The notes under the pieces are model-generated. The model saw nothing but the letters and a program-made list of their open reading frames with translations. It ran no database searches and was not told where the DNA came from. From an uncultured Phycisphaerales bacterium (lineage in GTDB: Bacteria; Planctomycetota; Phycisphaerae; Phycisphaerales; UBA1924), in NCBI GenBank assembly GCA_937871915.1, contig CALMPG010000187.1, forward strand, positions 1 to 64,000: a stretch of 64,000 bases of DNA, given 5' to 3'. Position numbers and translations under genes: made by a program. Positions 22,057 to 30,667 of the stretch are shown here, one piece after another; position 1 is the first letter of the stretch, and every line of letters starts with the position of its first letter.

Positions 22057-22454
22057 GGTGGGTGTCCTCTTCTCGCTCCTGCCCCGCCGACCACAACGCT
22101 CCAACGCGGCGGATTGAACCACCAGATTACCGGACGACCCGCACCCATTGCAAGTGCTTTTCCGATTGCATACCCAGATTTCCATTCTTCGTGGCCAATA
22201 CTGTCCAATGTGGGGTTTCCCTGGCCTTGGAGTGAGGGAATTCTGCATCTGTCGGAGAATTCGTCCAGATAATCCTTGACGCGATGGCCGAAAGATGCCA
22301 TGCTGATGCTTGCGAGTCGTCGGTCCTGTGCCGGTGACCGCTGGTTCGATCAGATTCGCCTGATTCGAGCCCCGTCGGGTTTAGCGGTTGTGTGTCGCTG
22401 AACGACGGGTTCTCGTCGGGATTGAAGGGGAAACCCTTCAGAGGAGAGAGAGTA
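22057..22454. other. 398-bp divergent intergenic region, with a leader hairpin near the downstream gene
   Basis: This region separates the S8 protease from the PEP-CTERM gene at 22455 and is less GC-rich than the surroundings. Immediately before the Shine-Dalgarno site of the latter, positions 22423-22440 form a perfect 7-bp stem (TGAAGGG / CCCTTCA) closed by a GAAA tetraloop. It may protect or expose the ribosome site. No other structure was recognised. Confidence 0.5.
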
Positions 22455-23198
22455 ATGCGAGCGGTAAACTATCTTGTTGCGGCTGCTGGCGCCCTCATCA
22501 CGGCAACGTCTGTGATGGGAGCGGTCGTCGCCCAGATTGAGGTGATTGCCTCGGACGACAGCGGTGTGGTCGGGAGCCATGTCTGGACGACCACCGTCGG
22601 CGCCGACGGCTCCTACAGCTGGGGCCCCGGATCTCCCGGATACTCGCCGGTGACGTTCTCGAACGGTTCTTTCGTGGAGAGCGTCTCGTTCGGCTGGATC
22701 CACGATCCGCAGGTCACCTCCTCGTTCAACGTGACGTCCGGAATCACCCAGACGACCTTCACGATCAACTCGGCTCTTCTGAGCTTCGATCCGATCGCCT
22801 CGCCCATCGGTGTCGCGAGCGCATTTATCGGTGTCACCAACTCCTCCTTCGGTGGCAACACCGGCAGCATCACGCTCAACGGCCTTCACGCCGGCGGGGC
22901 GATCTTCGCCGCGCGGGCCAACGGCAACGTTGATACGTTCGCGAATCTGATCGCCGGTCCGGGCACCGTCGCGGTCGCCCCCGGTCTCTCGGTCAGCTAT
23001 GTCGGGGCGAACCCGTCCAGCCCCGGCTACGACATCGTGCCGTTTGCTGCCAGCGACATGCAGTCCCAGTTCAAGTTCTCCCTGTCGAGCTTCGACAGCG
23101 CCAGCGGCACCAGCACCTACGAAATCATTCCCGCCCCCGGCGCCGCCGCCCTGCTCGGCCTTGGAGGTCTGGTCGCCCTGCGTCGTCGTCGGTCCTGA
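22455..23198 (+). CDS. Secreted PEP-CTERM-type protein, paralogue A
   Basis: The 247-residue protein has a signal peptide (cleavage near A23) and a Ser/Gly/Thr-rich body. It ends in 'SSFDSASGTSTYEIIPAPGAAALLGLGGLVALRRRRS', a PEP-CTERM-like tail with Pro-Ala-Pro in place of Pro-Glu-Pro. The ATG follows GAGGAGAGAG closely. The C-terminal 60 residues are clearly similar to those of the next gene ('MQSQFKFSLSSFD' versus 'IQSKYKFTLSAFD'), so the pair arose by duplication. The function is unknown. Surface attachment after exosortase-type processing is inference from the tail. Confidence 0.85.
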   Translation: MRAVNYLVAAAGALITATSVMGAVVAQIEVIASDDSGVVGSHVWTTTVGADGSYSWGPGSPGYSPVTFSNGSFVESVSFGWIHDPQVTSSFNVTSGITQTTFTINSALLSFDPIASPIGVASAFIGVTNSSFGGNTGSITLNGLHAGGAIFAARANGNVDTFANLIAGPGTVAVAPGLSVSYVGANPSSPGYDIVPFAASDMQSQFKFSLSSFDSASGTSTYEIIPAPGAAALLGLGGLVALRRRRS

Positions 23199-23267
23199 TT
23201 CAGTCCGCGCCTTCCCGGTCCCACCGCGGTCAGTTTGTTTCGCCCACGTTGGGAAGGAGCCCAGTCC

Positions 23268-24107
23268 ATGATGTTCAGAAGTTCATCCGTTGGTTCCGTG
23301 CTCGTGTGCGCCACGGGTGCGCTCGGCCTCGCCGTGGCTGAATCCGCATCCGCGGGGACCTGGGTCTCGGCGAGCGATCCGTTCATTTCCATTCGGGCCG
23401 ATGCCGGACCCTACCAAGGCGTCTTCAATGTGCCGCTCAGCGCCGCCACCGAGTTTCACGATCCCGATCCGCTCAGCGGCGGCGATCTCTGGGGTTGGAC
23501 CGCCGCCTCAAACACCCCCATCATGGATGGGGCCCACACCGTCGCCCTGCTCGTTGACATGAATGTCTTCGCGGCCCGGCTCCCGGTCCTCGACAGCCTC
23601 AGCAACCCCACCGGCCAGTTCCGCTGGGGCATCAGCATGAGCTACAACGTGCAGGCGGGATCGGACGCAACGACGTTCACCCTGTGCTCGCCCGAGCTCC
23701 TCTTTGGGCCCATCTCCAACGCCTATGGAACGGCCAGCGCCACCATGGGCGGAACCTCACAACCCAACGGTTCGAGCAGCTACGACGGCATCTCCATCAA
23801 CCCCGCGCTCCCGTCGGGGCTCGGATTCGCCGCGCTCTTCAACGGCTCCCCGACATTCCGCGACTACTTCGCCTCGCCCCTGACCAACGTGGGCTCCGGT
23901 TCGGTCGGCGCCGCCGGCAACATGACGGTTCCCGGCGTGGACGAGTTCGTCGCCGACCCCGTCTCGAGCATCCAATCCAAGTACAAGTTCACCCTCTCCG
24001 CGTTCGACACGTCCGCCGGCACCTCCGACTACTCGATCACGCCCGCCCCGGGCGCCGCCGCCCTCTTCGGCCTCGCCGGCCTCATCGGCCTGCGTCGCAA
24101 GCGCTGA
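23268..24107 (+). CDS. Secreted PEP-CTERM-type protein, paralogue B
   Basis: The 279-residue protein has a signal peptide ('VCATGALGLAVAESASAGTW', cleavage near residue 29), a body rich in small and polar residues, and the tail 'ITPAPGAAALFGLAGLIGLRRKR'. The C-terminal third resembles the preceding gene. GGAAGGAG lies 8 nt upstream. It starts 69 bp after paralogue A on the same strand and is followed by a strong terminator, so the two probably form one transcript. No enzymatic motif is seen. Confidence 0.85.
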   Translation: MMFRSSSVGSVLVCATGALGLAVAESASAGTWVSASDPFISIRADAGPYQGVFNVPLSAATEFHDPDPLSGGDLWGWTAASNTPIMDGAHTVALLVDMNVFAARLPVLDSLSNPTGQFRWGISMSYNVQAGSDATTFTLCSPELLFGPISNAYGTASATMGGTSQPNGSSSYDGISINPALPSGLGFAALFNGSPTFRDYFASPLTNVGSGSVGAAGNMTVPGVDEFVADPVSSIQSKYKFTLSAFDTSAGTSDYSITPAPGAAALFGLAGLIGLRRKR

Positions 24108-24134
24108 GGCGATCCCCAGAGTCCGATTCCACGC

Positions 24135-24168
24135 CCGACCGTCCCTCCGGGACGGTCGGTTTCGTTTT
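24135..24168 (+). terminator. Terminator after the tandem PEP-CTERM genes
   Basis: An 11-bp perfect stem (CCGACCGTCCC / GGGACGGTCGG, TCC loop) is followed by TTTCGTTTT. Confidence 0.9.
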
Positions 24169-24186
24169 GGCCGATGACAACCCCGA

Positions 24187-25500
24187 TCAGGGCCGCCCCG
24201 TCGCCACGGTGTTCCGCCCGCCCCCGCTCGCCGGCATCCCGATCTGGGCCGCCGAGGCGTCGGCGATCACCCGGATCGGCGTGAGCTGCTCGGCGATCCC
24301 GCCGCTGGCCACATCACGCACCGTCACCTTGAGCGTGTAGTTCCCCACCGAGAGCGTCCGCGGCAGATCGATCCGCTGCACCAGGAAGAAGTCCCGGCGC
24401 TTCGCCCGCGCCACGTCCTTCACCACCGTCTCGGGCCACGACATCTGCTCGCTCCCGTCCGCGTCAAAGTACAACCTCACGCTCTGCCCGACCTCCACGG
24501 CCCACCGCGGGCCGTCGTCGTTCACGTCCGGCGCAAGCGGCGACTGCGCAAAGTGGTCCACCTCGGTGTACAGGATCATCGAGCCCGTCCGCCCCGACAA
24601 GAAGGCGTTCGACCGCAGCGGCGTGTACCGCCCAAACCCGTCCACCTGCTGGCACATCGCCACCGCCCCCAAGGCCATGTCCTCCCCATCGGTTTGCGGC
24701 CCCCCCGCCAGCCGATCCGCCTGCGACCGAAGCGCGTGGGCCATCGCCGCGGGATCGCCCGACGACAGATTCGGATCCGCCGTCAGCGACCGGATGAAGT
24801 CCCCCGCCACGTCCAGCGCCCGCCGCTGGTCCGGGCTCATCGCCGCCCGCATCGCGTCCAGCCCTTCCTGGGCCGACCCGGGCGAGATCGCGTCCAGCCC
24901 GAACAGGGGCACCGCGGATCGCAACGGCTGCCTCGCCGCCCCGATGTCCGGCTTGAGTTGCTGCGCCAGTTCATGCACGGCATCCGCCCGGCGCTGCTCC
25001 GGCGTCCGGTCCGCCACGCGCGCCGGCACGGTCGCGTCCGGCACGCTCGCGGGCCGGTTCGCGGCCGCGACCACCGTGGGCGAAGCCGCGGGCCTTGCGG
25101 TCGCTTCCTGACCCAAGTCCGGCAGCGAGAGGCTCGGCAACGGCTCGCCGCGTCCGTTCCGCGACGATTGCGGCCGGCTCCCCTGCGGCTCGGCGCCCGC
25201 GTCCCCCGTCGCGCCCGGTTTCGCGTTGAGCATGTCAAACGCCGCCTGCGTGTCCAGCGCGGCCTGGTTCATTTCTTCACGCTGCCGGTCCGCCCGCGAG
25301 AGCGGCCGGTGCGAGCCGGCCTTCGCCGCGCCACCCGCGTTCTCCGCGGCCTTCACCATCGCCTCGGCCGGCGAGGCCGGCTGCTTCTTGAACCCCCACC
25401 CGCCCTCCATGTTCTCGCACGCCCCCGCGCCGAGAATCACCGCGGCGCCGCCCACCACCGCCGCCATCCGACCAACTCGTGAGTTTGACACCAGGACCAT
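24187..25500 (-). CDS. Secreted or membrane-anchored protein of unknown function
   Basis: The 437-residue protein starts with a hydrophobic signal-like segment ('MAAVVGGAAVILGAGAC', Cys at about 28). The Cys after GAGA could be a lipobox, so it may be a lipoprotein. A disordered Pro/Ala/Arg-rich region (about 55-165) follows. The C-terminal 130 residues look like a beta-rich domain ('GRTGSMILYTEVDHFAQSPL...VRLYFDADGSEQMSWPETVVKDVARAKRRDFFLVQRIDLPRTLSVGNYTLKVTVRD'), which reads like a carbohydrate- or partner-binding sandwich. An excellent AGGAGGC precedes the ATG. I do not recognise the family. Confidence 0.75.
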   Translation of the reverse strand: MVLVSNSRVGRMAAVVGGAAVILGAGACENMEGGWGFKKQPASPAEAMVKAAENAGGAAKAGSHRPLSRADRQREEMNQAALDTQAAFDMLNAKPGATGDAGAEPQGSRPQSSRNGRGEPLPSLSLPDLGQEATARPAASPTVVAAANRPASVPDATVPARVADRTPEQRRADAVHELAQQLKPDIGAARQPLRSAVPLFGLDAISPGSAQEGLDAMRAAMSPDQRRALDVAGDFIRSLTADPNLSSGDPAAMAHALRSQADRLAGGPQTDGEDMALGAVAMCQQVDGFGRYTPLRSNAFLSGRTGSMILYTEVDHFAQSPLAPDVNDDGPRWAVEVGQSVRLYFDADGSEQMSWPETVVKDVARAKRRDFFLVQRIDLPRTLSVGNYTLKVTVRDVASGGIAEQLTPIRVIADASAAQIGMPASGGGRNTVATGRP

Positions 25501-25725
25501 GGGAGCCTCCTGCTCGGTTCACGTCCCGCGTGTGAGAAACCCACGGGACGACGCAACGGGCTTCCTGCCCGGGCGTGGACACATCATACTGAACTCGCAC
25601 TCCCGCGGCAGCCACGGGCGCAACCGACACCATCGGCACACCACCCCCGATCGCTTGCGATTCGGTTCAACGCGCCGTGCGCCGCCCGCCGGCCTCTCCC
25701 CCGCATGGGTGGAACGGGCGTCCGC

Positions 25726-26871
25726 CTATCGCCGCGCTGCCCCGCTCCCCACCGCCCGCGAGAACCGCACAGTCAATACCTCAAGATTCCGCATCGCCTC
25801 CCCGCTCCCGGACTTGTTCGCCGCGTCGGTTCGCACCGTCGCGTCGAACAGCCGCGCCGCCCGCACCGGCCCCGTCCCCCGCCCGATCGCCTCCAGCGCC
25901 TGCACCTTCCGGTCGAACTCCGGCCCGAATCCCCAGATCTTGAGCGGCTTGGTCAGCGACCTGATCGCCACCCCCTGCCTCACCGCCGCCGCGCTCAGGT
26001 GGACCCGGCGCGCCGCTTCCATGTAGCTCCAGCACAGCGCCACCGGGTCGTGCCGCGACACTTCCACCAGTTGCCGCAGTTCCGCCAGCGTCGCCCCGAC
26101 CCCCCGCCCCCCGATGAGCGCATCCTGGATCGCCCAGAACTCGTCCTCGCGCGTCATCCCCGTCATCCGCTCCACCAGCTCGCCCGTGATCGGCGCTCCC
26201 TCGCCCCCCGCCGCCAGCGCGAGTTTCTCCAGTTCCGTGTCGATCCGCCCGAGTTCGGTCCCGGTCGCCCCGATGAGCGCCGCCGCGGCTTTGGCATCGA
26301 TCGTCGTCCGATGCGCGTCCTTGGCCCGCCTCTGCGCCCACGTCATCCCCTCCCCCTCGGCCACCGCCCCGGCTGGGATCTCCGCCCCGATTTTCCCCCC
26401 CGCCTTCTCCAGGTTCCCCGGCCGCCGCGCCGCCCCCCCGCCCACCCGCAGAACCAGCGTCGCCGAAGACGACGGCTCCGCCGCGTAGTTCTCCAGCACC
26501 TCGCGCGCCGTGTGCGGCACCGGCGCTCGCCTTCCCCCCCTCGGCGCGGGCTTGGCCGGCGCCTCGTCCCCCTCGGTCTCCTTGAGCAGCATCTCCGCGT
26601 TGTCCACCACCACCACCTTGTGCTGCTGCATCAGCCCGCACGAGCGACACTCGTCGAGCACATCCGCGATGATCCGCGGCCCCTGCTGCCCGTCGAAGCG
26701 GATCGTGTCCACGCCGTCCGCGCCGTGCTGTTTGTTCAGCGCCGCCGCAAGCGCCTGCATCTTCTCATCTTGCAGGAACCGGTCCGACCCGTGCAGGATC
26801 AGCATCCGCGTCTCGGCCCCGAGAGCCCTGGTCGCGTCGCCCGCGCCGGATGGAGTTGAACGTCCCGCCAT
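25726..26871 (-). CDS. holA: DNA polymerase III subunit delta
   Basis: The 381-residue protein matches the clamp-loader delta subunit. The N-terminus 'LILHGSDRFLQDEKMQALAAAL' lacks a functional Walker A, as expected for delta. It is followed by 'VVVVDNAEML' and the C-terminal collar-like helices ('EFWAIQDALIGGRGVGATLAELRQLV...DPVALCWSYMEAARR', 'PLKIWGFGPEFDRKVQALEAI'). It opens the sliding clamp in the clamp-loader complex. The region about 100-175 is longer and more Gly/Ala-rich than in well-known homologues. TAGACT lies 6 nt before the ATG with no Shine-Dalgarno sequence. Confidence 0.82.
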   Translation of the reverse strand: MAGRSTPSGAGDATRALGAETRMLILHGSDRFLQDEKMQALAAALNKQHGADGVDTIRFDGQQGPRIIADVLDECRSCGLMQQHKVVVVDNAEMLLKETEGDEAPAKPAPRGGRRAPVPHTAREVLENYAAEPSSSATLVLRVGGGAARRPGNLEKAGGKIGAEIPAGAVAEGEGMTWAQRRAKDAHRTTIDAKAAAALIGATGTELGRIDTELEKLALAAGGEGAPITGELVERMTGMTREDEFWAIQDALIGGRGVGATLAELRQLVEVSRHDPVALCWSYMEAARRVHLSAAAVRQGVAIRSLTKPLKIWGFGPEFDRKVQALEAIGRGTGPVRAARLFDATVRTDAANKSGSGEAMRNLEVLTVRFSRAVGSGAARR

Positions 26872-26877
26872 GGGCCC

Positions 26878-26883
26878 AGTCTA
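26878..26883 (-). promoter_or_regulatory. Putative -10 (TAGACT), holA
   Basis: TAGACT on the minus strand lies 6 nt before the holA ATG, matching the leaderless pattern found elsewhere in the window. Confidence 0.5.
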
Positions 26884-26987
26884 TCGTCGATCCGGCCCAG
26901 AGAGGGCCGACCGGCAGCGGGATTCGGGGCCCCCCGGACGCTCTACCATCCCTCCCCGCCAGACTCCCCAGCACAAGGACCATCCCC

Positions 26988-27491
26988 ATGCCCGAAGACG
27001 AATACGAACCAGAAGACCTCGTTGACGGCGTGGACGAGGAAGACGACGACGAGGATGAGGGCGACGACGAGCCCACCACCGTCTTCGTCGCCATGACCCC
27101 CGGCAGAGACGCCGACGAGGCCTTCAAGGTCATCGCCGGCGTCTGCGATCGCCTCGGCATGGACGCCCAGCGCGTCTCCGGCAAGCAGGCCGGAGCCGAG
27201 GCGCTGTACGAGGCGATCGAGACCTCCGACTTCGCCATCATCGACGCCTCGGGCAAGCGCCCCTCCCTCGCCGAGGAACTCGACGTGGTCGGCCACGAGC
27301 TCGACCCCGCGTTCGTCCTCCTCATCGCCCGCGCCGGCTCGCCCCGCCTCCCCGAGCTCGAAGGCCGCACCATCCACTCCTACGCCGACAAGGGCGACCT
27401 GCGCGCCGTCGTCGAGCGTCACCTCAACACCATGATCGACGCCTGGCACGAGGGCGCGGTGGAGGATGACGGAGACGACGACGAGGAGTGA
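26988..27491 (+). CDS. Small protein with acidic tails and a nucleoside-deoxyribosyltransferase-like core
   Basis: The 167-residue protein has strongly acidic N- and C-termini (Asp/Glu runs at about 4-30 and 158-167). They flank a compact alpha/beta core: 'TTVFVAMTPGRDADEAFKVI...CDRLGMDAQRV...AIETSDFAIIDASGKRPSLAEELDVVGHELDP'. The pattern 'FVAM' plus 'SDFAIIDxSGxRPS' plus a conserved Glu recalls nucleoside 2-deoxyribosyltransferase-like and TIR-like Rossmann folds. That is a weak, pattern-based guess. AAGGA precedes the ATG. It is divergent from holA and convergent with the kinase gene. Confidence 0.7.
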   Translation: MPEDEYEPEDLVDGVDEEDDDEDEGDDEPTTVFVAMTPGRDADEAFKVIAGVCDRLGMDAQRVSGKQAGAEALYEAIETSDFAIIDASGKRPSLAEELDVVGHELDPAFVLLIARAGSPRLPELEGRTIHSYADKGDLRAVVERHLNTMIDAWHEGAVEDDGDDDEE

Positions 27492-27497
27492 GCCCGC

Positions 27498-28976
27498 CTA
27501 CGCCGCGGAATCCAGCGTGAGCCGCATCCGCAGCACACCCGGAGCGGCAAGGCCGGCGTCGAGTTCGCCCCCGCAGGCCCGCGCCAGCGTCCTCGCAACC
27601 GCGAGCCCCAGCCCGAACCCACGCCGATCGTTGCGGGATTCGTCCTTCCGCCAGAACGGCTCGAACATGTGGGCGACGTCCGCTTCACCCAGGTCCGGGC
27701 CCGCGTTCGTGACCTCGACCGCGACCTTCCCTCCCTGTGCCGTGCCCCGCACCACCACCGGCTCATCCGCCGTCACCCGCCCATGGCGGAGCGCGTTGTC
27801 GAGCAGGTTGCCGACGATCGAGTCGATCGCCGCCTCTTCCACTCTGGCCGCGAGTCCCGGCTCACACTCCACCCGCACACACGAGGCCTCCCTGCCGTGC
27901 ATCGACGCCGCCCGCGCGGCCTGTTTCCCCAGGAGCCCGCCGAGGTCGGTTCGCAGTGCCGCGTCCGCCACCGAACGACCGGCCCCTGCCCGCGACAACC
28001 GCAGCAGCGTCTCGCACAGAGCCTGCGCCCGCGCCAGCACGCCCAGCGCCGAGTCGGCCGTCCGCGTCCATTCCTCGCTCGTGCGCGGCCGGCTCGCCGC
28101 CACCTCCAGCAGCGACCGCAGCTCCGCGATGGGCGTGCGCAGCTCGTGGCTCGCCGCCGCGCCGAACCGCTTCTCGCGCTCGAAGGCCTCTTCAAGACGG
28201 CCCAGCAGCCCGCTCAGTTGCTCGGCGATCGGCCGCAGTTCGGCGGGCAACCCCGCCGCATCGAACCGCGTCCCCAGCATGTCCGGCCCGATGGCCCGCA
28301 CACGACGCGAGAGGTCGTTGAGCTCTCGCAGCCCTCGCGTGACGGCCCATCGCGCCGCACCGACGCTCGCCATCGCCATCGCCGCGCACACGCCCGCGAT
28401 ACTCCACCCGATCAGCGACAGCGTCCGATCCAGCGGAGCCCGAGGAATCGCCACCAGGAGGCGGGCCTCGGGCGCGACAACGCCCGCAATAACCGGGGTC
28501 GTATCCTCGAAATCGCGGGTGGGCACGAATCTCGCACTCGCCGCGCGTCCGCGCCGGCCATCGGGAAGATCCGCATCCCGCACGATCGCCCTCGCCCGAC
28601 CAGGACCACCCTCGGCCCCTCCGAGTCCCGAGAGACTCTCGATCAGCGACGCGCCCGGCCAGTCCGCGCCGGTCAGCGAGGCCGATCGCTCCAGCACCCT
28701 CCAGCCCGCGCCCTCCCGCACCCACACCACGAAGTACTCGGCGTTGGTCCGGCGCGCGTACCCCGGCATCGTCTCGCCCGGCATGTCAACCTCCACCCTC
28801 GTGCCGTCGAAATGCGTCAGGCTCTGCAGCGCCGCCGCCCGTGCGTGCAGCGCATCGTCGAACTGCGAGGCCAGCGCCCGGCTCAGAACGACATAGAGCG
28901 CGGCCCCGCCCGCACACAGCACGCCCGCCATGCTCAGGGCCACCAGCAGGGCTGTGCGTCCACGGATGCTCGTCAT
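27498..28976 (-). CDS. Membrane sensor histidine kinase
   Basis: The 492-residue protein has a transmembrane segment at about 8-30, an extracytoplasmic sensor region, and a second membrane segment near 185-205. A HAMP-like linker follows, then the H-box with H277 in 'ASHELRTPIAEL', the N-box 'GNLLDNALRHG' and a glycine-rich 'RRGFGLGLAVARTLA'. It autophosphorylates and passes phosphate to the response regulator encoded immediately upstream, whose stop overlaps this start by 4 bp (ATGA). The operon order is DUF347 protein, regulator, kinase. Confidence 0.93.
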   Translation of the reverse strand: MTSIRGRTALLVALSMAGVLCAGGAALYVVLSRALASQFDDALHARAAALQSLTHFDGTRVEVDMPGETMPGYARRTNAEYFVVWVREGAGWRVLERSASLTGADWPGASLIESLSGLGGAEGGPGRARAIVRDADLPDGRRGRAASARFVPTRDFEDTTPVIAGVVAPEARLLVAIPRAPLDRTLSLIGWSIAGVCAAMAMASVGAARWAVTRGLRELNDLSRRVRAIGPDMLGTRFDAAGLPAELRPIAEQLSGLLGRLEEAFEREKRFGAAASHELRTPIAELRSLLEVAASRPRTSEEWTRTADSALGVLARAQALCETLLRLSRAGAGRSVADAALRTDLGGLLGKQAARAASMHGREASCVRVECEPGLAARVEEAAIDSIVGNLLDNALRHGRVTADEPVVVRGTAQGGKVAVEVTNAGPDLGEADVAHMFEPFWRKDESRNDRRGFGLGLAVARTLARACGGELDAGLAAPGVLRMRLTLDSAA

Positions 28977-29674
28977 GGCGCCCCATCCTTGAGCACGTAC
29001 CCCACCTTCCGGCGCGTGTGGATCAGCGCCGGACACCCGCCCCCGCCCGCCGCGTCGAGCTTGCCGCGAAGCGCGGCCACCGCCGAGTCGATCGCGTTGG
29101 AGAACACCTGCGAGCGGTCGTCGTACAGGTGCTCCTCCAGTTCCGCCCGGCTCACCGGCGTGCCCGCCCGCGCGCCGAGATACTCCAGCAACGCGTACTC
29201 GCGCGGCGTGAGGTCAACGGGAACCATCGCATCCCCCGACCGCCTCATCCTCGCAACCTTCGCCGACGTGTCGATCGTCAGCGGGCCGACGGTGATCGTC
29301 GGCGACCGCTCGCCGTGCCTCCGACGGGTGAGCGATTGCACCCGCGCAATGAGTTCCTTGAACGCGAACGGCTTCACGAGATAGTCGTCGGCCCCCGCGC
29401 CCAGTCCGCGGACCTTGTCGTCGAGCGTGTCCCGGGCCGTGAGCATGAGCACCGCCGCCGCGATCCGCTTCTCTCGAAGCCGGGCGAGCACGGTGATTCC
29501 ATCCATCTCCGGCAGCATCCAATCCAGCACGATCACGTCGTAGTCCGTCGTCTGCGCGTGGATCAACCCGCGCTTCCCGTCGGCCACCGCGTCCACGGCG
29601 TACCCCGCCTCGCGCAGCCCCTGGGCCAGCGAGTCGCGCAGCACGGCGGAATCTTCGACGATCAGAATGCGCAT
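28973..29674 (-). CDS. OmpR/PhoB-family response regulator
   Basis: The 233-residue protein has a receiver domain with the acidic pocket 'VED', phosphoacceptor D51 in 'VLDWMLPEMDG', T79 and K101 ('LVKPF'). It is followed by a winged-helix DNA-binding domain ('LTPREYALLEYLGARAGTPVSRAELEEHLYDD...AVAALRGKLD'). OmpR-type regulators bind direct repeats about 11 bp apart. Two such sites occur nearby, at 30622-30643 and 33693-33714. It starts 6 bp after the DUF347 gene stop, so it is in that operon. Confidence 0.95.
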   Translation of the reverse strand: MRILIVEDSAVLRDSLAQGLREAGYAVDAVADGKRGLIHAQTTDYDVIVLDWMLPEMDGITVLARLREKRIAAAVLMLTARDTLDDKVRGLGAGADDYLVKPFAFKELIARVQSLTRRRHGERSPTITVGPLTIDTSAKVARMRRSGDAMVPVDLTPREYALLEYLGARAGTPVSRAELEEHLYDDRSQVFSNAIDSAVAALRGKLDAAGGGGCPALIHTRRKVGYVLKDGAP

Positions 29675-29680
29675 AGGAGA

Positions 29681-30502
29681 TCATTGGGCCTCCAGAGCCG
29701 CCGGCTCTCCTTCCGGGCGCGCCGGTTCGGGTGTTGGAATGGCGGGTGTCTTGTGCGGCCTGGCCCGCTGGGGGAACACCCACATCGCCGCCGCCATGAG
29801 GCCGAACAGGACCGCGAGGATCGCGGGACGGCTCAGGCCCATGCCGCCGCTCTGGGCGGGCTTGTCGAAGAGGTTTCCGAAGACCGCGCCCAGCGGGCGT
29901 GTAAGCACGAACGCCGCCCAGAAGAGGATGACGGCGTTCACCGCCCGGCAGTGGTGCAGCAGCAGGATGATCGCCAGCGCGGCCGCGATGACCACCGTGG
30001 ACCAGGCGTACCCGAGCCCGGCCACATCCGCGAACCAGTCGCCCAGGGCGGTGCCCAGCGTCTGCGAGAACGTGATCGTGAGCCAGTAGTAGAACTCCGA
30101 CTTGCGGTCGGCGATGTCGTCGGCCGAGACCGACCCCACGTTCACCCGCCAGGCCACGAGCGAGCCCATGACCAGGCCCAGCAGCACAAGCGAGCCGCCC
30201 GTGTACCCGATCCCGATCGAGCGCGTGACGTAGTCGGCCAGCGTGGTGCCGGCCGTGGTCGAGGCGAGGATCGTCGCCCAGTACAGCCAGGGGTGGAACC
30301 GGCGCGCGCGCATCTGAACGAGGGTCAGCGCGAGGAACAGGGCGGCCAGAATCACCGTGGCGGCCAGATACCCGAGGCCGAGGTTCATGCTGACCTCGTT
30401 GCCGCCGACCTCGCCGAGGGTCGTGGCGAGAATCTTGATGACCCAGAACCCGGCGGTCGCCGCGGGAACCTTGCCGAATGTCGAGGACCGGTTGTGCCCC
30501 AT
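29681..30502 (-). CDS. DUF347 (COG4705-type) membrane protein, copy A
   Basis: The 273-residue protein has about 8 membrane spans arranged as internal repeats of the DUF347 type, for example 'KILATTLGEVGGNEVSMNLGLGYLAA', 'TTLADYVTRSIGIGYTGG', 'SQTLGTALGDWFADVAGLGYAWS' and 'RPLGAVFGNLFDKP'. The family is uncharacterised. The tail from about 250 is Pro/Ala-rich and cytoplasmic. The ATG at 30502 is preferred over a GTG 24 nt upstream because AAAGGA precedes it at the right distance, and the paralogue at 32084 has the same 'GGAATCACG' context before its start. It is the first gene of the regulator-kinase operon. Confidence 0.85.
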   Translation of the reverse strand: MGHNRSSTFGKVPAATAGFWVIKILATTLGEVGGNEVSMNLGLGYLAATVILAALFLALTLVQMRARRFHPWLYWATILASTTAGTTLADYVTRSIGIGYTGGSLVLLGLVMGSLVAWRVNVGSVSADDIADRKSEFYYWLTITFSQTLGTALGDWFADVAGLGYAWSTVVIAAALAIILLLHHCRAVNAVILFWAAFVLTRPLGAVFGNLFDKPAQSGGMGLSRPAILAVLFGLMAAAMWVFPQRARPHKTPAIPTPEPARPEGEPAALEAQ

Positions 30503-30621
30503 CGCCGTGATTCCTTTGCCGCCCACACACTCGCCGGGATGCCCCGTGGTGATCGGCGCCTCGTCCGCGGCCGCGAACGCCGCTCCCGCGGTTGATCACA
30601 ATCGTGCCGGCCACCGCGATT

Positions 30622-30643
30622 GAAACATGACGCCACCATGACG
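30622..30643. promoter_or_regulatory. Direct-repeat site, putative response-regulator box 1
   Basis: CATGACG occurs twice (30626-30632 and 30637-30643) with an 11-bp period, preceded by GAAA. This is the helical-phase direct repeat expected for an OmpR-type dimer. It lies about 120 bp upstream of the DUF347-regulator-kinase operon. The same site, 20/22 identical, lies upstream of the PepSY gene. Confidence 0.65.
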
Positions 30644-30667
30644 AGCGAGCGGCGGCTCCGTGCCCGA

